Origin: Neobacillus niacini NBRC 15566
GTDB lineage: Bacteria; Bacillota; Bacilli; Bacillales; Cytobacillaceae
Direction of reading: 5' to 3'
Assembly: GCF_001591505.1 (NCBI RefSeq)
Contig: NZ_BCVA01000031.1
Location: 1 to 64,000, forward strand
DNA: 64,000 nucleotides
Shown one piece after another: positions 33,518 through 43,233 of the stretch (its first letter is position 1; every line of letters begins with the position of its first letter). Below the pieces are notes generated by a model. That model was not told the DNA's origin and made no database searches. It was given only the letters and a program-made list of their open reading frames with translations. The position numbers were made by a program, and so were the translations under genes.

Positions 33518-34933
33518 CTACTCTAATAAAAAAGGATCTTTCATATCTTTAAGCCAGGTACGAAGCCTCTGTTCCAACCCGCTTGTAATAGGATGGTTGA
33601 GGGAGTCCTCTATTTTTTCAGGCTGGAGCTGAAATTTATCTTTTTCTAGATCGTATAATAATCGAATACTCTCCTCACCAGGGGCATAGCCATGATGAAT
33701 AACATAAGTATATTGCTTCGTTCGAACCGCTCTCCATCCATAAGCGCGGTTATCCAAACCTGCCTCGCGGAACGCCTCAATCGCTTCTTTACGACCAGGG
33801 TATCCGGAGAGATAGGCCGCTTCAGGTCCCCCGCTTCGTTGCTCAATCATAAAACTAGATAAATCAGTTCCCTCTACAGAGTGGGGAAATTCAAGCCTAA
33901 GCAAACTTAGCAGTGTCGGCATAATATCAACACTATTAAGCAATACATCCGTTCTGGTTTGCGGTAACACCTTTGGCCAGCGAATACAAAAAGGGACACC
34001 AATCGATTCCTCATACCAGACATGCTTCGCCATTAAACCATGGGAGCCCATCATTTCTCCATGATCCGAGGTTAAAACAACAATCGTATTCTCATCGAGC
34101 TCCTCATCCTTCAACAAACGCAGAATCCTGCTGAATTGATCATCGATTCCGGATATCGCGGCAAAATAATTCAGCTGCTTCTCTTTTAATTCCTCCAAAC
34201 CGCCATCAACTGGTTCACCTGTATGAACACCAAATGTTTCTTGGTTCACATTTTCTCTCAGCACGATTTGTTCCCGCTTGTATAACTGCTTATATTTTTC
34301 AGGAACCTGATCAAACGGACTGTGCGGTGGATTCCACGATAGAAAGAGGGCAAATGGCTGATTACTGCTGCGATTTTTTATAAAATTTAACGCTTGGTCC
34401 GTTTCATGTTCCACAGACCATTGGTTCACTTGAATCTTCTCCGGGCTATCCTTCCAGTAATGAGGGGCAAGGTGCTCATCCCATGCCCCGTAGGAATACC
34501 AGTGTTGGAAACCATGCCTCTTTGGTCCGGGAGGAGTATACGCATCCCAATCCCTTGCACCTGATTCGGGTTCATCTGTGACATTTAGTTCTGGTAAATC
34601 AAGATGCCACTTCCCGATATACCCCGTCTGATAGCCAGAGTCTAGGAGCACATCACTTATACAAGTTTCCTCAGGACGCAGCATAACATCGGCGCCAATT
34701 TTACAATTGGTATACACCCCGGTGCTCATCGGATACCGCCCTGTCAAGAGCGATGCCCGGTGAGGCGAGCATAATGGAGAGCAGGTGACAGCATTAGAAA
34801 AAACAACACTCTCCTCGGCAAAAGCATCAATCGCAGGGGTGATAACTTGATCTTCGCCTTCATAACCGACCGCCTGCCGCCGCCATTGATCTGCAAAAAT
34901 ATAAATAAGATTCGGCTGCTGTTTACTCTCCAT
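33518..34933 (-). CDS. Cytoplasmic Cys-type sulfatase (family S1), 2
   Basis: A 471-residue S1 sulfatase with the formylglycine motif C55-S-P-H-R, N-terminal LIYIFADQWRRQ and metal-site motif VVLTSDHGEMMGSHG. There is no signal peptide. It differs clearly from the first sulfatase (C-T-P-S-R), so the pair probably attacks different sulfate positions on imported disaccharides. It lies 15 nt after the large PL8 gene. Maturation would depend on the same radical-SAM enzyme at 7632-8876. Exact substrate unknown. Confidence 0.9.
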   Translation of the reverse strand: MESKQQPNLIYIFADQWRRQAVGYEGEDQVITPAIDAFAEESVVFSNAVTCSPLCSPHRASLLTGRYPMSTGVYTNCKIGADVMLRPEETCISDVLLDSGYQTGYIGKWHLDLPELNVTDEPESGARDWDAYTPPGPKRHGFQHWYSYGAWDEHLAPHYWKDSPEKIQVNQWSVEHETDQALNFIKNRSSNQPFALFLSWNPPHSPFDQVPEKYKQLYKREQIVLRENVNQETFGVHTGEPVDGGLEELKEKQLNYFAAISGIDDQFSRILRLLKDEELDENTIVVLTSDHGEMMGSHGLMAKHVWYEESIGVPFCIRWPKVLPQTRTDVLLNSVDIMPTLLSLLRLEFPHSVEGTDLSSFMIEQRSGGPEAAYLSGYPGRKEAIEAFREAGLDNRAYGWRAVRTKQYTYVIHHGYAPGEESIRLLYDLEKDKFQLQPEKIEDSLNHPITSGLEQRLRTWLKDMKDPFLLE

Positions 34934-34948
34934 TATTCCCTCTCCTTA

Positions 34949-37900
34949 TTACCTGATTGAATTCGGGCTGTTGCCCTTTTGGCTCGGTATCATTTTCAAT
35001 TTCGCTGTGAACGTTTTCCCTTTTGCCTCATTCACATTGACCTTCAACTTGATTGACGGCTTTGTATTTTCTACCGTGATATTTTCATCAGCTTCTAAAA
35101 TCTTGAACGCCTTGCCATCAATTTCGATTTCGATATAACCTTTGTTCTCCATCGTCGGATCCGAAACAGCAATCTCAAGGACTCCATCCTTCTCCTGCAT
35201 GGTCACGGAGGCTTTTTGATAAACCGTTAACGGACCAACACTTTCCTTTTCATCCATCCAGAAATTAGCGCCAATGATATTCTCTTTTACGTCCTGTACC
35301 GCTTGAACTGCGGAATCATTTCGTAAAATCGTAATATCAGGGTTTTGGGAATAATGGTGTGTTTGTTCCTTATTTAAACCTGGCAATAGAACATAGGAGT
35401 ACGTATCCTGATTAGGACGGACACCATGGTCAAACCACATCGTTGTGTAGGTTCGCTTGATCGCTTCAGCTGGACCGCCATAATTAATATCCTTCCATGC
35501 ACCGGTGCGTTCTTCTTTTTTAATCGTCAGTGTTTTACCTTCTGGGAAAAAGTAACCAATATCGGCTCCTGAGACATTGCCTTCAAGAAAAGCCCATTTA
35601 GCTTCCAGCGTATGGTTTTGACCGCTGCTTAAATCCAGCGTTTCGCCATTGATGACCAGTTGATTGGAACCGTCGTTTCGAATCTTTCGGTTTTCGACAA
35701 TACTTTCAACATTCCGGTCTTCACTGCTGCTAATCCCTGCACCAAGGGCAACGATTTCGTTATCGAACATAAACCATGACTTTTTGGCAACCAATGAACT
35801 ATTCCAAGCATCATAAGACATTCCTGCAGCGCCAAAGTTCTTAAGCGTTGAACCGCCCGTCCACGACTCCGGCGACCTGTGCTCGCCACTTCCATCCGCT
35901 CGTCTCATCGTATCAACGGTTGTCCCTGGCAGGCGGTAAGGGTCCACCGTCGGCCAGAAATCATCACTATATTGAGCGAGATCCCCATTATACAAATAGG
36001 TCATCCCTTCTCCGGTATACCAGCCTTTACGGTTTTCATCATTCATGTCTTCATAATTTTGAATCCTGTTTGAATACATACTGATACCAAACGCATAGCC
36101 TGGTTTTCTGTGGACAACCCGGTCCATGGAGGCGAAGGTCTTATGAAAATCCAGATCTCCGCGAGGGGTTACCTCTTGTTTTTCCAAAAGCTGCTTTGCA
36201 AGAGTCATATCGCGGAAGTTGCCCGCGTTTTTAAAATAATCCAGGTACGTATCTTCTTTTAGCCAGTATTTTGCCATGGAATTATACTTTTGGGCATAAG
36301 GCTCTGGAGCAAATTGCGCCATTCGAATGACACTTTTGATAATGGTATGACCAGCCTGATGATCCTGAAGGAAATTACGTGAAATGGCTCTTCCTCTCAC
36401 CATGTCCATTAAAGCACCTTTATACATAAATGGTTCATAGGCATTTTCAATCCAGTCATAAACATTGGTAACCTTAGGGTCCGTCACTTGCCAAGTAGAA
36501 TGACTTAAGAGTTCAAGCATGTCAGTCAAGCCTTCAATTAAAACAATGCCGTATGAGCCGTTATAGGCGATATTTTCATGCTGGACGAAGGAGCCATCTT
36601 CATAAAAACCGTCTCCTTCTGTCACGTTTTCAAAGGTTTGGCTTAAGGCATCCCTTGCAGCAGCAATTTTTGCGGCATCCTTCACAATCACTCCCCGCAC
36701 ACCGACTACCTTGCTGACATCAATTCGATTGGCGCCAAGAGCTTCCCGGTATTTCTCAGGGGTGGTAGCTCCGGATTTCGTTGGATCTGGCTGAAAGTGG
36801 TCGACTACTTTCAAGTAACGATGAATACGCTCTTGATCCAAATAATCGTAAAGAAGAACCATTAAACTGTTTAATTCATTTGGGACACCGATTTCCCAAT
36901 GCCACCAATTGCTATATTGAGCAATAGTTTCGTTATAGCGATGTTGGTACAGCCATTCAAGCGCCTCCGTGATATCCTTTAACAATTGCGGATTTCGATA
37001 AAGGCTGGATTGTTCATTGGTAAATGCTTTGGCCATGGTCGTTAGATTCCGGTAGCTGTCGCGAATATCAGCAGAATTGTCAGTGCTTGCAAAGTTAATC
37101 CATAAGAATGAACGATCGTTATTTTTAAACATTGTTCTCCAAAGGTTTTCCGCTGACTTTGTCTGATTCTTAATCATTTCGTTCATCCGCTCATTCGACG
37201 GGTCATACGAATCAAGTCCAGTCATCAGGCTTTTCCACTTTTCCCGAAGTTGAACATATTCATCTTGGACCGCGTCGGTGACGGTAATCTGGCTTTCCCT
37301 CTTTAATCTGCCATCTTCCGTTTCTACGGTAATTACAGCAGTTCCCGGGTATTTCGCTTCAATAAGACCATTTTGAACAGTAGCAACTGTTTCATTAGAA
37401 GAGCTCCACACCAGCTTTTCTGTATCAGCATTTGCTGGTGCGATGATTGCCTGAAGCAATCGGACTTGACCTGATTCAAGCTTGAGTTCCTTTGGCTCTA
37501 GGTCCAGCTCGGTCGCCGCCGGTAGTTCAATTCCACCATTTTTGATAACCTTTACGGTACTAGCTGCAGTAAGGCCGTTATCGGTGAAAGCCATAATCGT
37601 TGTCTCACCAGGATTTACTCCCGTTACGGTACCGTTATCCACTGTGGCAATCGATGGATCTGCCGAAACCCAAGATAATTTGGAGCTGGCATTAGCAGGA
37701 ACCATCTTTGCATGCAATAAACCCGTTTCCTGCGCCTTGATGGTCAGTTCACTTTCTTCGATAGAAATGGACGTGGCCGGCTGGATGAGCTCAAGTGAAA
37801 CATCATCAAACAGGGCAGTACCCGTTCCCGTTTCAAAGAAAAGCTGTACCCTGATGCTATCGGCATTAACAGGAGTCTTAACCTCCATTTTAATTTGCGA

Positions 37901-38356
37901 CCAATCGTGGGTCCCGGTTAGTCTTGAGGAATAAAGTAAACCAAGCTGCACGCCTCCTTCATATAAAGCAACCCTCATCCGTGCCCCTTGACCGCTCACA
38001 ATATTCTCTGTCTTTAGCCAGGTGCTTAACTGAAACGTCTGCCCGCCCTGAACAGGTACATCCTGTGACACGGCAGCTCTAGCAGATTGATCCGCAGTGA
38101 TTTTTAAACCGTACTCTCCCGACCGGCTTGCATCCTTAGCAATGGAAACGACGGGGCTTCCGGTAGGTTTCCAGACACCCCATTTTAGAGCACCTAATTG
38201 ATCCCAGCCTGATTTTGGCGCCTCCGTTTCTTCAAAACCGGTATTCAATAGTAAAGTAGATTCATTGGCAAAGGTAAACGGCACATTGGCGGTCATGGCT
38301 ACTAGTAATGAAAAAATGATAAAGAGTGACAATCCTTTTTTTCGCGTCTTTTTCAT
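34949..38356 (-). CDS. Secreted PL8 lyase with carbohydrate-binding and two Big_2 domains
   Basis: A 1135-residue PL8 enzyme. Signal peptide to about residue 30. A CBM-like sandwich (about 33-192, LLLNTGFEETEAPKSGW ... ALFDDVSLELI) is followed by two bacterial Ig-like Big_2 domains (about 195-272 and 283-360), and then the catalytic region. This has NWWHWEIG (483-490), N543 in GANRID, H593 and Y602 in QHENIAYNGSY, and R656/R660 in RGRAISR. The C-terminal sandwiches end near 1130. It is the larger of two lyases in the operon. The added modules suggest substrate attachment in complex matrix, while the 876-residue lyase works on soluble chains. Confidence 0.92.
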   Translation of the reverse strand: MKKTRKKGLSLFIIFSLLVAMTANVPFTFANESTLLLNTGFEETEAPKSGWDQLGALKWGVWKPTGSPVVSIAKDASRSGEYGLKITADQSARAAVSQDVPVQGGQTFQLSTWLKTENIVSGQGARMRVALYEGGVQLGLLYSSRLTGTHDWSQIKMEVKTPVNADSIRVQLFFETGTGTALFDDVSLELIQPATSISIEESELTIKAQETGLLHAKMVPANASSKLSWVSADPSIATVDNGTVTGVNPGETTIMAFTDNGLTAASTVKVIKNGGIELPAATELDLEPKELKLESGQVRLLQAIIAPANADTEKLVWSSSNETVATVQNGLIEAKYPGTAVITVETEDGRLKRESQITVTDAVQDEYVQLREKWKSLMTGLDSYDPSNERMNEMIKNQTKSAENLWRTMFKNNDRSFLWINFASTDNSADIRDSYRNLTTMAKAFTNEQSSLYRNPQLLKDITEALEWLYQHRYNETIAQYSNWWHWEIGVPNELNSLMVLLYDYLDQERIHRYLKVVDHFQPDPTKSGATTPEKYREALGANRIDVSKVVGVRGVIVKDAAKIAAARDALSQTFENVTEGDGFYEDGSFVQHENIAYNGSYGIVLIEGLTDMLELLSHSTWQVTDPKVTNVYDWIENAYEPFMYKGALMDMVRGRAISRNFLQDHQAGHTIIKSVIRMAQFAPEPYAQKYNSMAKYWLKEDTYLDYFKNAGNFRDMTLAKQLLEKQEVTPRGDLDFHKTFASMDRVVHRKPGYAFGISMYSNRIQNYEDMNDENRKGWYTGEGMTYLYNGDLAQYSDDFWPTVDPYRLPGTTVDTMRRADGSGEHRSPESWTGGSTLKNFGAAGMSYDAWNSSLVAKKSWFMFDNEIVALGAGISSSEDRNVESIVENRKIRNDGSNQLVINGETLDLSSGQNHTLEAKWAFLEGNVSGADIGYFFPEGKTLTIKKEERTGAWKDINYGGPAEAIKRTYTTMWFDHGVRPNQDTYSYVLLPGLNKEQTHHYSQNPDITILRNDSAVQAVQDVKENIIGANFWMDEKESVGPLTVYQKASVTMQEKDGVLEIAVSDPTMENKGYIEIEIDGKAFKILEADENITVENTKPSIKLKVNVNEAKGKTFTAKLKMIPSQKGNSPNSIR

Positions 38357-38376
38357 GTTTATTCGATTCGCTCCTT

Positions 38377-39258
38377 TTATCCTTTAATTCCGGTATTGGC
38401 AACTCCCTTGATAAAGTGGTCTTGAGCTAAGAAGTAAACAATGATGGTTGGCACGATGGCTGAAACAGCAGCAGCCATTAGCAACGCATATTCTGTGTTG
38501 TATTCCGTAATAAAATGCTGAATTCCAAGCTGCAGCGTGTATAAATGATCGGAAGTAAGATAAATCAAAGGCCCTAAGAAATCATTCCAGGAATGCATGA
38601 AAGAAAAAATAACTAACGTCGCAATCGCTGGTTTTGACAAAGGTAAAATAATTCTCCAATAAATGCCGAATTCATTCAGACCATCAATTCTTGCCGCCTC
38701 AAGCAGCTCATCTGGAATGCTTATGAAAAATTGGCGGAATAAGAAAACGCCAAAGGGATTGAAGGCTCCCAGTAAAATGAGAGACCAGTGCGAATTGACC
38801 AATCCTAGCTCCTTCATCAGCATAAATTGTGGAATCATCATAACCTGATACGGGATCATCATCGTAGCAATATAGATGAAAAACAAACGGTTGCTTTCCG
38901 GAAATTTAATTTTGGCAAAAGCATAACCGGCAAGCGAACTGTTGATAATCACTAAAATGGTTGTGATGACAGCAATTTTCAATGTATTTAAGTAATAAAT
39001 GTGAAAGGGTACTTTTGTCCAAACATCTTTGTAATTACTCCAATGTAAGGTTTCCGGTATCCATTTAATCGGAAAACCGAAGATTTCCGATTCTGCTTTC
39101 AAGGATGCAGAGAGCATCCAAACAAATGGCAGAACCATCATCAATGAAACGATGATTATCGCAAGATATTTTAAAATTTGCTTGATTGATATTTTACGTG
39201 CTTTGGGTGCAGGTGTATAAATGGCAGCTTCTGTTTTCGTTCCGGTTGCAATATTCAT
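38377..39258 (-). CDS. Carbohydrate ABC transporter permease (MalG type), glycosaminoglycan importer
   Basis: A 293-residue permease. A basic N-terminal region of about 28 residues is followed by six membrane segments, the coupling motif LLEAARIDGLNEFGIYWRIILP, and the tail HFIKGVANTGIKG. It stands 20 nt upstream of the large PL8 gene and 44 nt after the MalF-type subunit. Confidence 0.9.
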   Translation of the reverse strand: MNIATGTKTEAAIYTPAPKARKISIKQILKYLAIIIVSLMMVLPFVWMLSASLKAESEIFGFPIKWIPETLHWSNYKDVWTKVPFHIYYLNTLKIAVITTILVIINSSLAGYAFAKIKFPESNRLFFIYIATMMIPYQVMMIPQFMLMKELGLVNSHWSLILLGAFNPFGVFLFRQFFISIPDELLEAARIDGLNEFGIYWRIILPLSKPAIATLVIFSFMHSWNDFLGPLIYLTSDHLYTLQLGIQHFITEYNTEYALLMAAAVSAIVPTIIVYFLAQDHFIKGVANTGIKG

Positions 39259-39302
39259 TTACCACTTCAGCTCCTTTCATTTTCATAGGTAGTCCAGGCA
39301 AA

Positions 39303-40202
39303 TTAATAATTCACCCATTTTTTCTGTCCTTTAAATTGAATAAAGGAGAAGATGAGAATCAGCAGGAATAGCACATACGCCATGGCCGATGCGTATCCGT
39401 ACTCGAATTGCTTAAAGGCGGTGTTGTAAATATCGTACACAAGAACATGCGTCGATCTTCCAGGTCCCCCGCCTGTCAGCACGTAGATTAAATCGAAGAC
39501 TTTAAAGGAATTAATGACCCCAATAATCATGGTGAAGAAGATAACGGGTGACAGGCTTGGTAAAGTGACATTGAAAAACTTCGCGATTGGTCCCGCACCG
39601 TCCAACTCAGCCGCTTCATAAAGGTGATCAGGAATATTTTGCAGTCCTGCCAAAAAGAGAATCATATAATAGCCAACTGAATGCCAAATATAGACCACAG
39701 AGACGGATACTAATGCCCAGCTTGGCGAAGACAGCCAGCCAGGGGGAGCGTCGATGCCCAGCTTCATCAATGTTCCATTAATCGGACCCATTGTTGGGTT
39801 GAAAATCAACTGCCAGACTGCCGCAACGGCAATCGTTGCTGTAACATACGGTAAAAAAACAGCAGTCCTGAATACCTTTACAAAGCGGATTCCTCGATTT
39901 AAGGCAATAGCAATTAAGATGGATAGAAACAAGGTAACGGGAACAGAGATTAAGGTAAAAAGAATACTATTAATAAATGAAATCCGGAAATTCGCATCAT
40001 GTAATAGATTCTTGTAGTTTTCTATTCCTACAAATTCAATCACTCCAAAGCCATTCCATGATGTAAAACTCATAAAAAAAGAGGCAATAACCGGAATAAG
40101 GATAAATAAGAGAAAACCGATGATATTAGGTAATAGAAATGTATAAGCGACCAAACGGTTTCGTCGAATCGTTGTAGATGATGACCTTCTTTTTTGCTTC
40201 AT
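39303..40202 (-). CDS. Carbohydrate ABC transporter permease (MalF type), glycosaminoglycan importer
   Basis: A 299-residue permease with a basic N-terminus (MKQKRRSSSTTIRRNRL), six membrane segments and the coupling motif LYEAAELDGAGPIAKFFNVTLP. The ATG at 40202 has AAGGA 9 nt upstream, so I prefer it to the longer reading from 40235. That longer reading would run into the terminator-like hairpin at 40221-40263. Confidence 0.9.
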   Translation of the reverse strand: MKQKRRSSSTTIRRNRLVAYTFLLPNIIGFLLFILIPVIASFFMSFTSWNGFGVIEFVGIENYKNLLHDANFRISFINSILFTLISVPVTLFLSILIAIALNRGIRFVKVFRTAVFLPYVTATIAVAAVWQLIFNPTMGPINGTLMKLGIDAPPGWLSSPSWALVSVSVVYIWHSVGYYMILFLAGLQNIPDHLYEAAELDGAGPIAKFFNVTLPSLSPVIFFTMIIGVINSFKVFDLIYVLTGGGPGRSTHVLVYDIYNTAFKQFEYGYASAMAYVLFLLILIFSFIQFKGQKKWVNY

Positions 40203-40220
40203 AATGTCAGTCCTTTCTAT

Positions 40221-40263
40221 GAAAAAACTCGGCACCGCTGAGTTTCAATCTAGCAGCAGTGCC
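40221..40263 (-). terminator. Intercistronic terminator-like hairpin after binding-protein gene 3
   Basis: On the minus strand GGCACTGCTG pairs with CAGCGGTGCC (one G-U) and is followed by GAGTTTTTT. It sits between the binding-protein stop and the MalF start and should end many transcripts after the binding protein. Confidence 0.75.
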
Positions 40264-40276
40264 TCGTTTTTCACTT

Positions 40277-41578
40277 TTATTTATCTCCGTACTTACTTGC
40301 CCATTCATCTTTCACACGTTTCGTAATCTCTTTGATCGCATCATCAACAGATTTCTGACCAAGTAAAGCCAGTTCTCCTTCTTGCTTAAAGATTTGTTCT
40401 GCTACAATATTTTTTACTCCAGGGAGCATAGGGTACTCAGGGTATTCTTTTGTTTCCAAGAAATAGTGAAGGTTTTCTGGCTTTTGTGTTCCATCGCCAA
40501 GGTACGCCTTTTCAACATCCTCATCCATATAACCAGTTAAATAACCCTGTGAAGCTAGCAGTTCTGCACCGTCTTTACCCGTCATGTATTGCAGGAACTT
40601 AAAGGCTTCTTGTGGGTGCTTCGTGTTTTTGTTCATCATGATAGAAACAGGTAATGCGAGTGACGTATTCTTCGCAACACCTTCTGGATGTGGAATTGGC
40701 ACAACGTCCCAATCAAAATTTAATTTTCCTTCTGTTTCAGCCTGGCGAAGCTGAGCAACATGCCAATCGCCAATCAGATTCATGGCAATATTACCTTTTT
40801 GGAAGGCTGCATTATAATGAGCTCCGGTTGTTACCTGTTCTGACCACTTCATGATCGAGCCGTCTTTTTCAAGGTCAATCCTAATTTGTAAGGCATCCTT
40901 AAATGGTGTTAAATCTTTATCAATGATGGAGGCACCGTCTTGAACAGCACTCATATACCATGTTTGCGGCCATTGCTGCAGATAAGCACCGTATACTTTA
41001 CTTTCTCCGCTTCCGCTTGTCATTTTCTTCGCTAATTCGCGGAAATCATCCCAGGTCATATCATCGCTAGGGTAATCAACACCTTTTTCATCAAATAACG
41101 TTTTATTATAGTAGAGCATCCAATTGGATTTACGATAAGGCAGACTCAACACTTTACCATCTGCTTTAAAGCTGTCATACATCGTTCCGTAGCCGGCAAC
41201 ATCCACTTCACTTTCTTTAATATAGCTATCAAGTGGTTCCAGGATTCCGGTATCAATCATATTGTCCATCTGCCCAGTGAATAGATCATATCCTTCGCCG
41301 CCGGAGAGCTGCATCCGGATTTTTTCATAATACTGCTGCTGTGGAAAAGTTTCAAAAGTGATTTCGATATTCGGGTGATCCTTTTTAAAGTTTTCGTAAC
41401 CTGTTTTAAACACTTCCTCATCAGCTGGAAATACCGCCATTTTCAAACTAACTTTTTCATTGGTATCCTTTGGCTTCTCCGCTTCGGAACTACCCTTTTC
41501 GGTACCGCCGCTGGAACAGGCAACCAGCAGGCTGAAACATACTAGCAAGATGGCTATTAAACTGAATAATCTTTTCAT
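40277..41578 (-). CDS. Sugar ABC transporter substrate-binding lipoprotein, glycosaminoglycan importer
   Basis: A 433-residue solute-binding protein. The lipobox VCFSLLVAC-SSGG gives an acylated Cys at about residue 21. The mature region shows LKMAVFPADEEVFKTGYENFKKDHPNIEI and a second lobe with AFKFLQYMTGKDGAELLASQG. First gene of the roughly 14-kb operon holding PL8, GH88 and sulfatase genes, and divergent from the histidine kinase. Unsaturated hyaluronan or chondroitin di- or oligosaccharides are the likely ligands, by context. Confidence 0.9.
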   Translation of the reverse strand: MKRLFSLIAILLVCFSLLVACSSGGTEKGSSEAEKPKDTNEKVSLKMAVFPADEEVFKTGYENFKKDHPNIEITFETFPQQQYYEKIRMQLSGGEGYDLFTGQMDNMIDTGILEPLDSYIKESEVDVAGYGTMYDSFKADGKVLSLPYRKSNWMLYYNKTLFDEKGVDYPSDDMTWDDFRELAKKMTSGSGESKVYGAYLQQWPQTWYMSAVQDGASIIDKDLTPFKDALQIRIDLEKDGSIMKWSEQVTTGAHYNAAFQKGNIAMNLIGDWHVAQLRQAETEGKLNFDWDVVPIPHPEGVAKNTSLALPVSIMMNKNTKHPQEAFKFLQYMTGKDGAELLASQGYLTGYMDEDVEKAYLGDGTQKPENLHYFLETKEYPEYPMLPGVKNIVAEQIFKQEGELALLGQKSVDDAIKEITKRVKDEWASKYGDK

Positions 41579-41691
41579 TTTGTTTCTCCCCCTTTTTGGT
41601 ATTTTGCTATATACTGAGTGTAAGGGTTTTCAGTTTTTTGAATAAGTAGAAAGTTTCTTTCCCCTTTTTTATTTCATTAGGAGTGACTTCT

Positions 41692-43194
41692 GTGATTTTT
41701 CTCTTCTTAATTTGTATTGTTTTTTTAATCTCTTTTATCTATAAAAATTTAAATAGCCGTTCGATCTTCTTTTTATGTACGTTAACGATAGGCTGGATTT
41801 TAGCTTACATATCTTTTACACTCTACCTATCAAAATTTAATTACTATAGTATTGTGAATCAATTTATTGATTTTAGTCCGGGGACATGGAACAGCCTTGT
41901 CCTTAAAAACTTTAATACAAATACATTGATTCGGTTATTTAATGTTGGCATTATTCTTTTTTATTTTTCCTTTTTAAGCTATTCCATTTCGTTTGTCAGC
42001 AGTCTAAAGGTAAACAGAAGACAGTGGTATTTTTACACAGTCCTTGGTGTAATCGGTTTATTCCAATATCTTTTCTATGATCCAAGCGTCAATCTGTGGT
42101 TCCAAAATTATGCTGTAGACGCTGGTATCTTTCCGCAATACAAAAACTTCAACCACACTGTAGATTTGGTATTTCAGGTTGTAAATATCGCATATTTACT
42201 AATAAGTATTGGATTATTTATCTACCATTACATCCTCTACTACAGTCTAAGATATATCCGTGATCATACTTTATTTAATTTAATCAGCTTACTGCCGCTG
42301 ACCATTGTACACCTATTTATTTTTTACTGGGCGCCATCCAACTTTGTCAGAACAACCTATAGCCAGAGCTATATAAACTATCAACAGCCTGCAATCAATC
42401 TGTATTTATTGGAGTATCGTTTCTTTCCACTCATTGCTTTCTTGGCCATCGCCATTATGATTTTCAATGTATATAAGTACAAGTCGAATGAGGCAAGGTA
42501 TTCCAGTATCAATATCATTACCAAGAAAAAAATCGATACGGCTTCCCTCGGGATTCGGGCTTTCACACATGCTATCAAGAACCATTTGCTTGCCATTCGT
42601 TCAGAATCGGAGTATTTACAAGAAAAGTTTGCGGATGATGAAGATGCGTTATATAGCTTGAAGCTCATTATGGACTCTTGTGAACAATCGTTTCAAAGTA
42701 TTAATGAAGCAAATAATATGCTTAAACAGATTACGTTAAGTATGAAGTCAGTCTCCTTGAACAATCCCATTGAAAGAGCAATCGATCGTTTCCATACAAA
42801 CAAGTTAAAAGTGAACATTCATTACGAAAAGCCCGCTTCTAATATTTACGTTTATATTGATGAAGATCAAATTCAAGAAGCCATCTATAATATCCTTAAA
42901 AATTCCATCGAAGCAATTGAGAGCAGCAATGGCGATATTTGGATTCAGATGAACGAAGTCGATCAATGGGGCACGGTTACCATTCGGGACAATGGTCCGG
43001 GGATTGATTCCGAAAATGTGAATGAAATTTTCACTCCGTTTTTTTCAACCAAACCATCGATTACCAATTGGGGCATTGGGCTTTCTTTTTGCCATAAAGT
43101 GATTACAGGTCATGGAGGTAAAATTGAAGTGACGAGTGAGAAAGGAAAATTCACTCAATTTGATATTTTATTGCCGCTTGTAAAAAGGGTATAA
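41692..43194 (+). CDS. Membrane sensor histidine kinase
   Basis: A 500-residue kinase with six or seven predicted N-terminal transmembrane segments (to about residue 265). A phospho-acceptor helix around H293 (THAIKNHLLAIRSE) follows, then an HATPase domain with NILKNSIEAIES, IRDNGPGID and NWGIGLSFCHKVI. The GTG at 41692 lies 8 nt after GGAG; an earlier in-frame GTG at 41683 overlaps that site. It is divergent from the glycosaminoglycan importer and followed by its response regulator after 39 nt. A role in sensing lyase products is inferred from position. Confidence 0.9.
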   Translation: MIFLFLICIVFLISFIYKNLNSRSIFFLCTLTIGWILAYISFTLYLSKFNYYSIVNQFIDFSPGTWNSLVLKNFNTNTLIRLFNVGIILFYFSFLSYSISFVSSLKVNRRQWYFYTVLGVIGLFQYLFYDPSVNLWFQNYAVDAGIFPQYKNFNHTVDLVFQVVNIAYLLISIGLFIYHYILYYSLRYIRDHTLFNLISLLPLTIVHLFIFYWAPSNFVRTTYSQSYINYQQPAINLYLLEYRFFPLIAFLAIAIMIFNVYKYKSNEARYSSINIITKKKIDTASLGIRAFTHAIKNHLLAIRSESEYLQEKFADDEDALYSLKLIMDSCEQSFQSINEANNMLKQITLSMKSVSLNNPIERAIDRFHTNKLKVNIHYEKPASNIYVYIDEDQIQEAIYNILKNSIEAIESSNGDIWIQMNEVDQWGTVTIRDNGPGIDSENVNEIFTPFFSTKPSITNWGIGLSFCHKVITGHGGKIEVTSEKGKFTQFDILLPLVKRV

Positions 43195-43233
43195 AAAATA
43201 CCCCTTATTAAATTTTCGTGGAGTGTGATGTAA

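Noticed and set aside
37482-37934. 150-residue plus-strand frame, the longest antisense one
   Set aside because: It lies opposite the Big_2 domains of the long PL8 lyase. Ser/Val-rich low-complexity composition mirrors the opposite strand.
41579-41691. Copy of the AraC-type box or of the GntR motif in the glycosaminoglycan promoter
   Set aside because: I compared the gap with both motifs and saw no convincing match, so control is more likely by the two-component pair.
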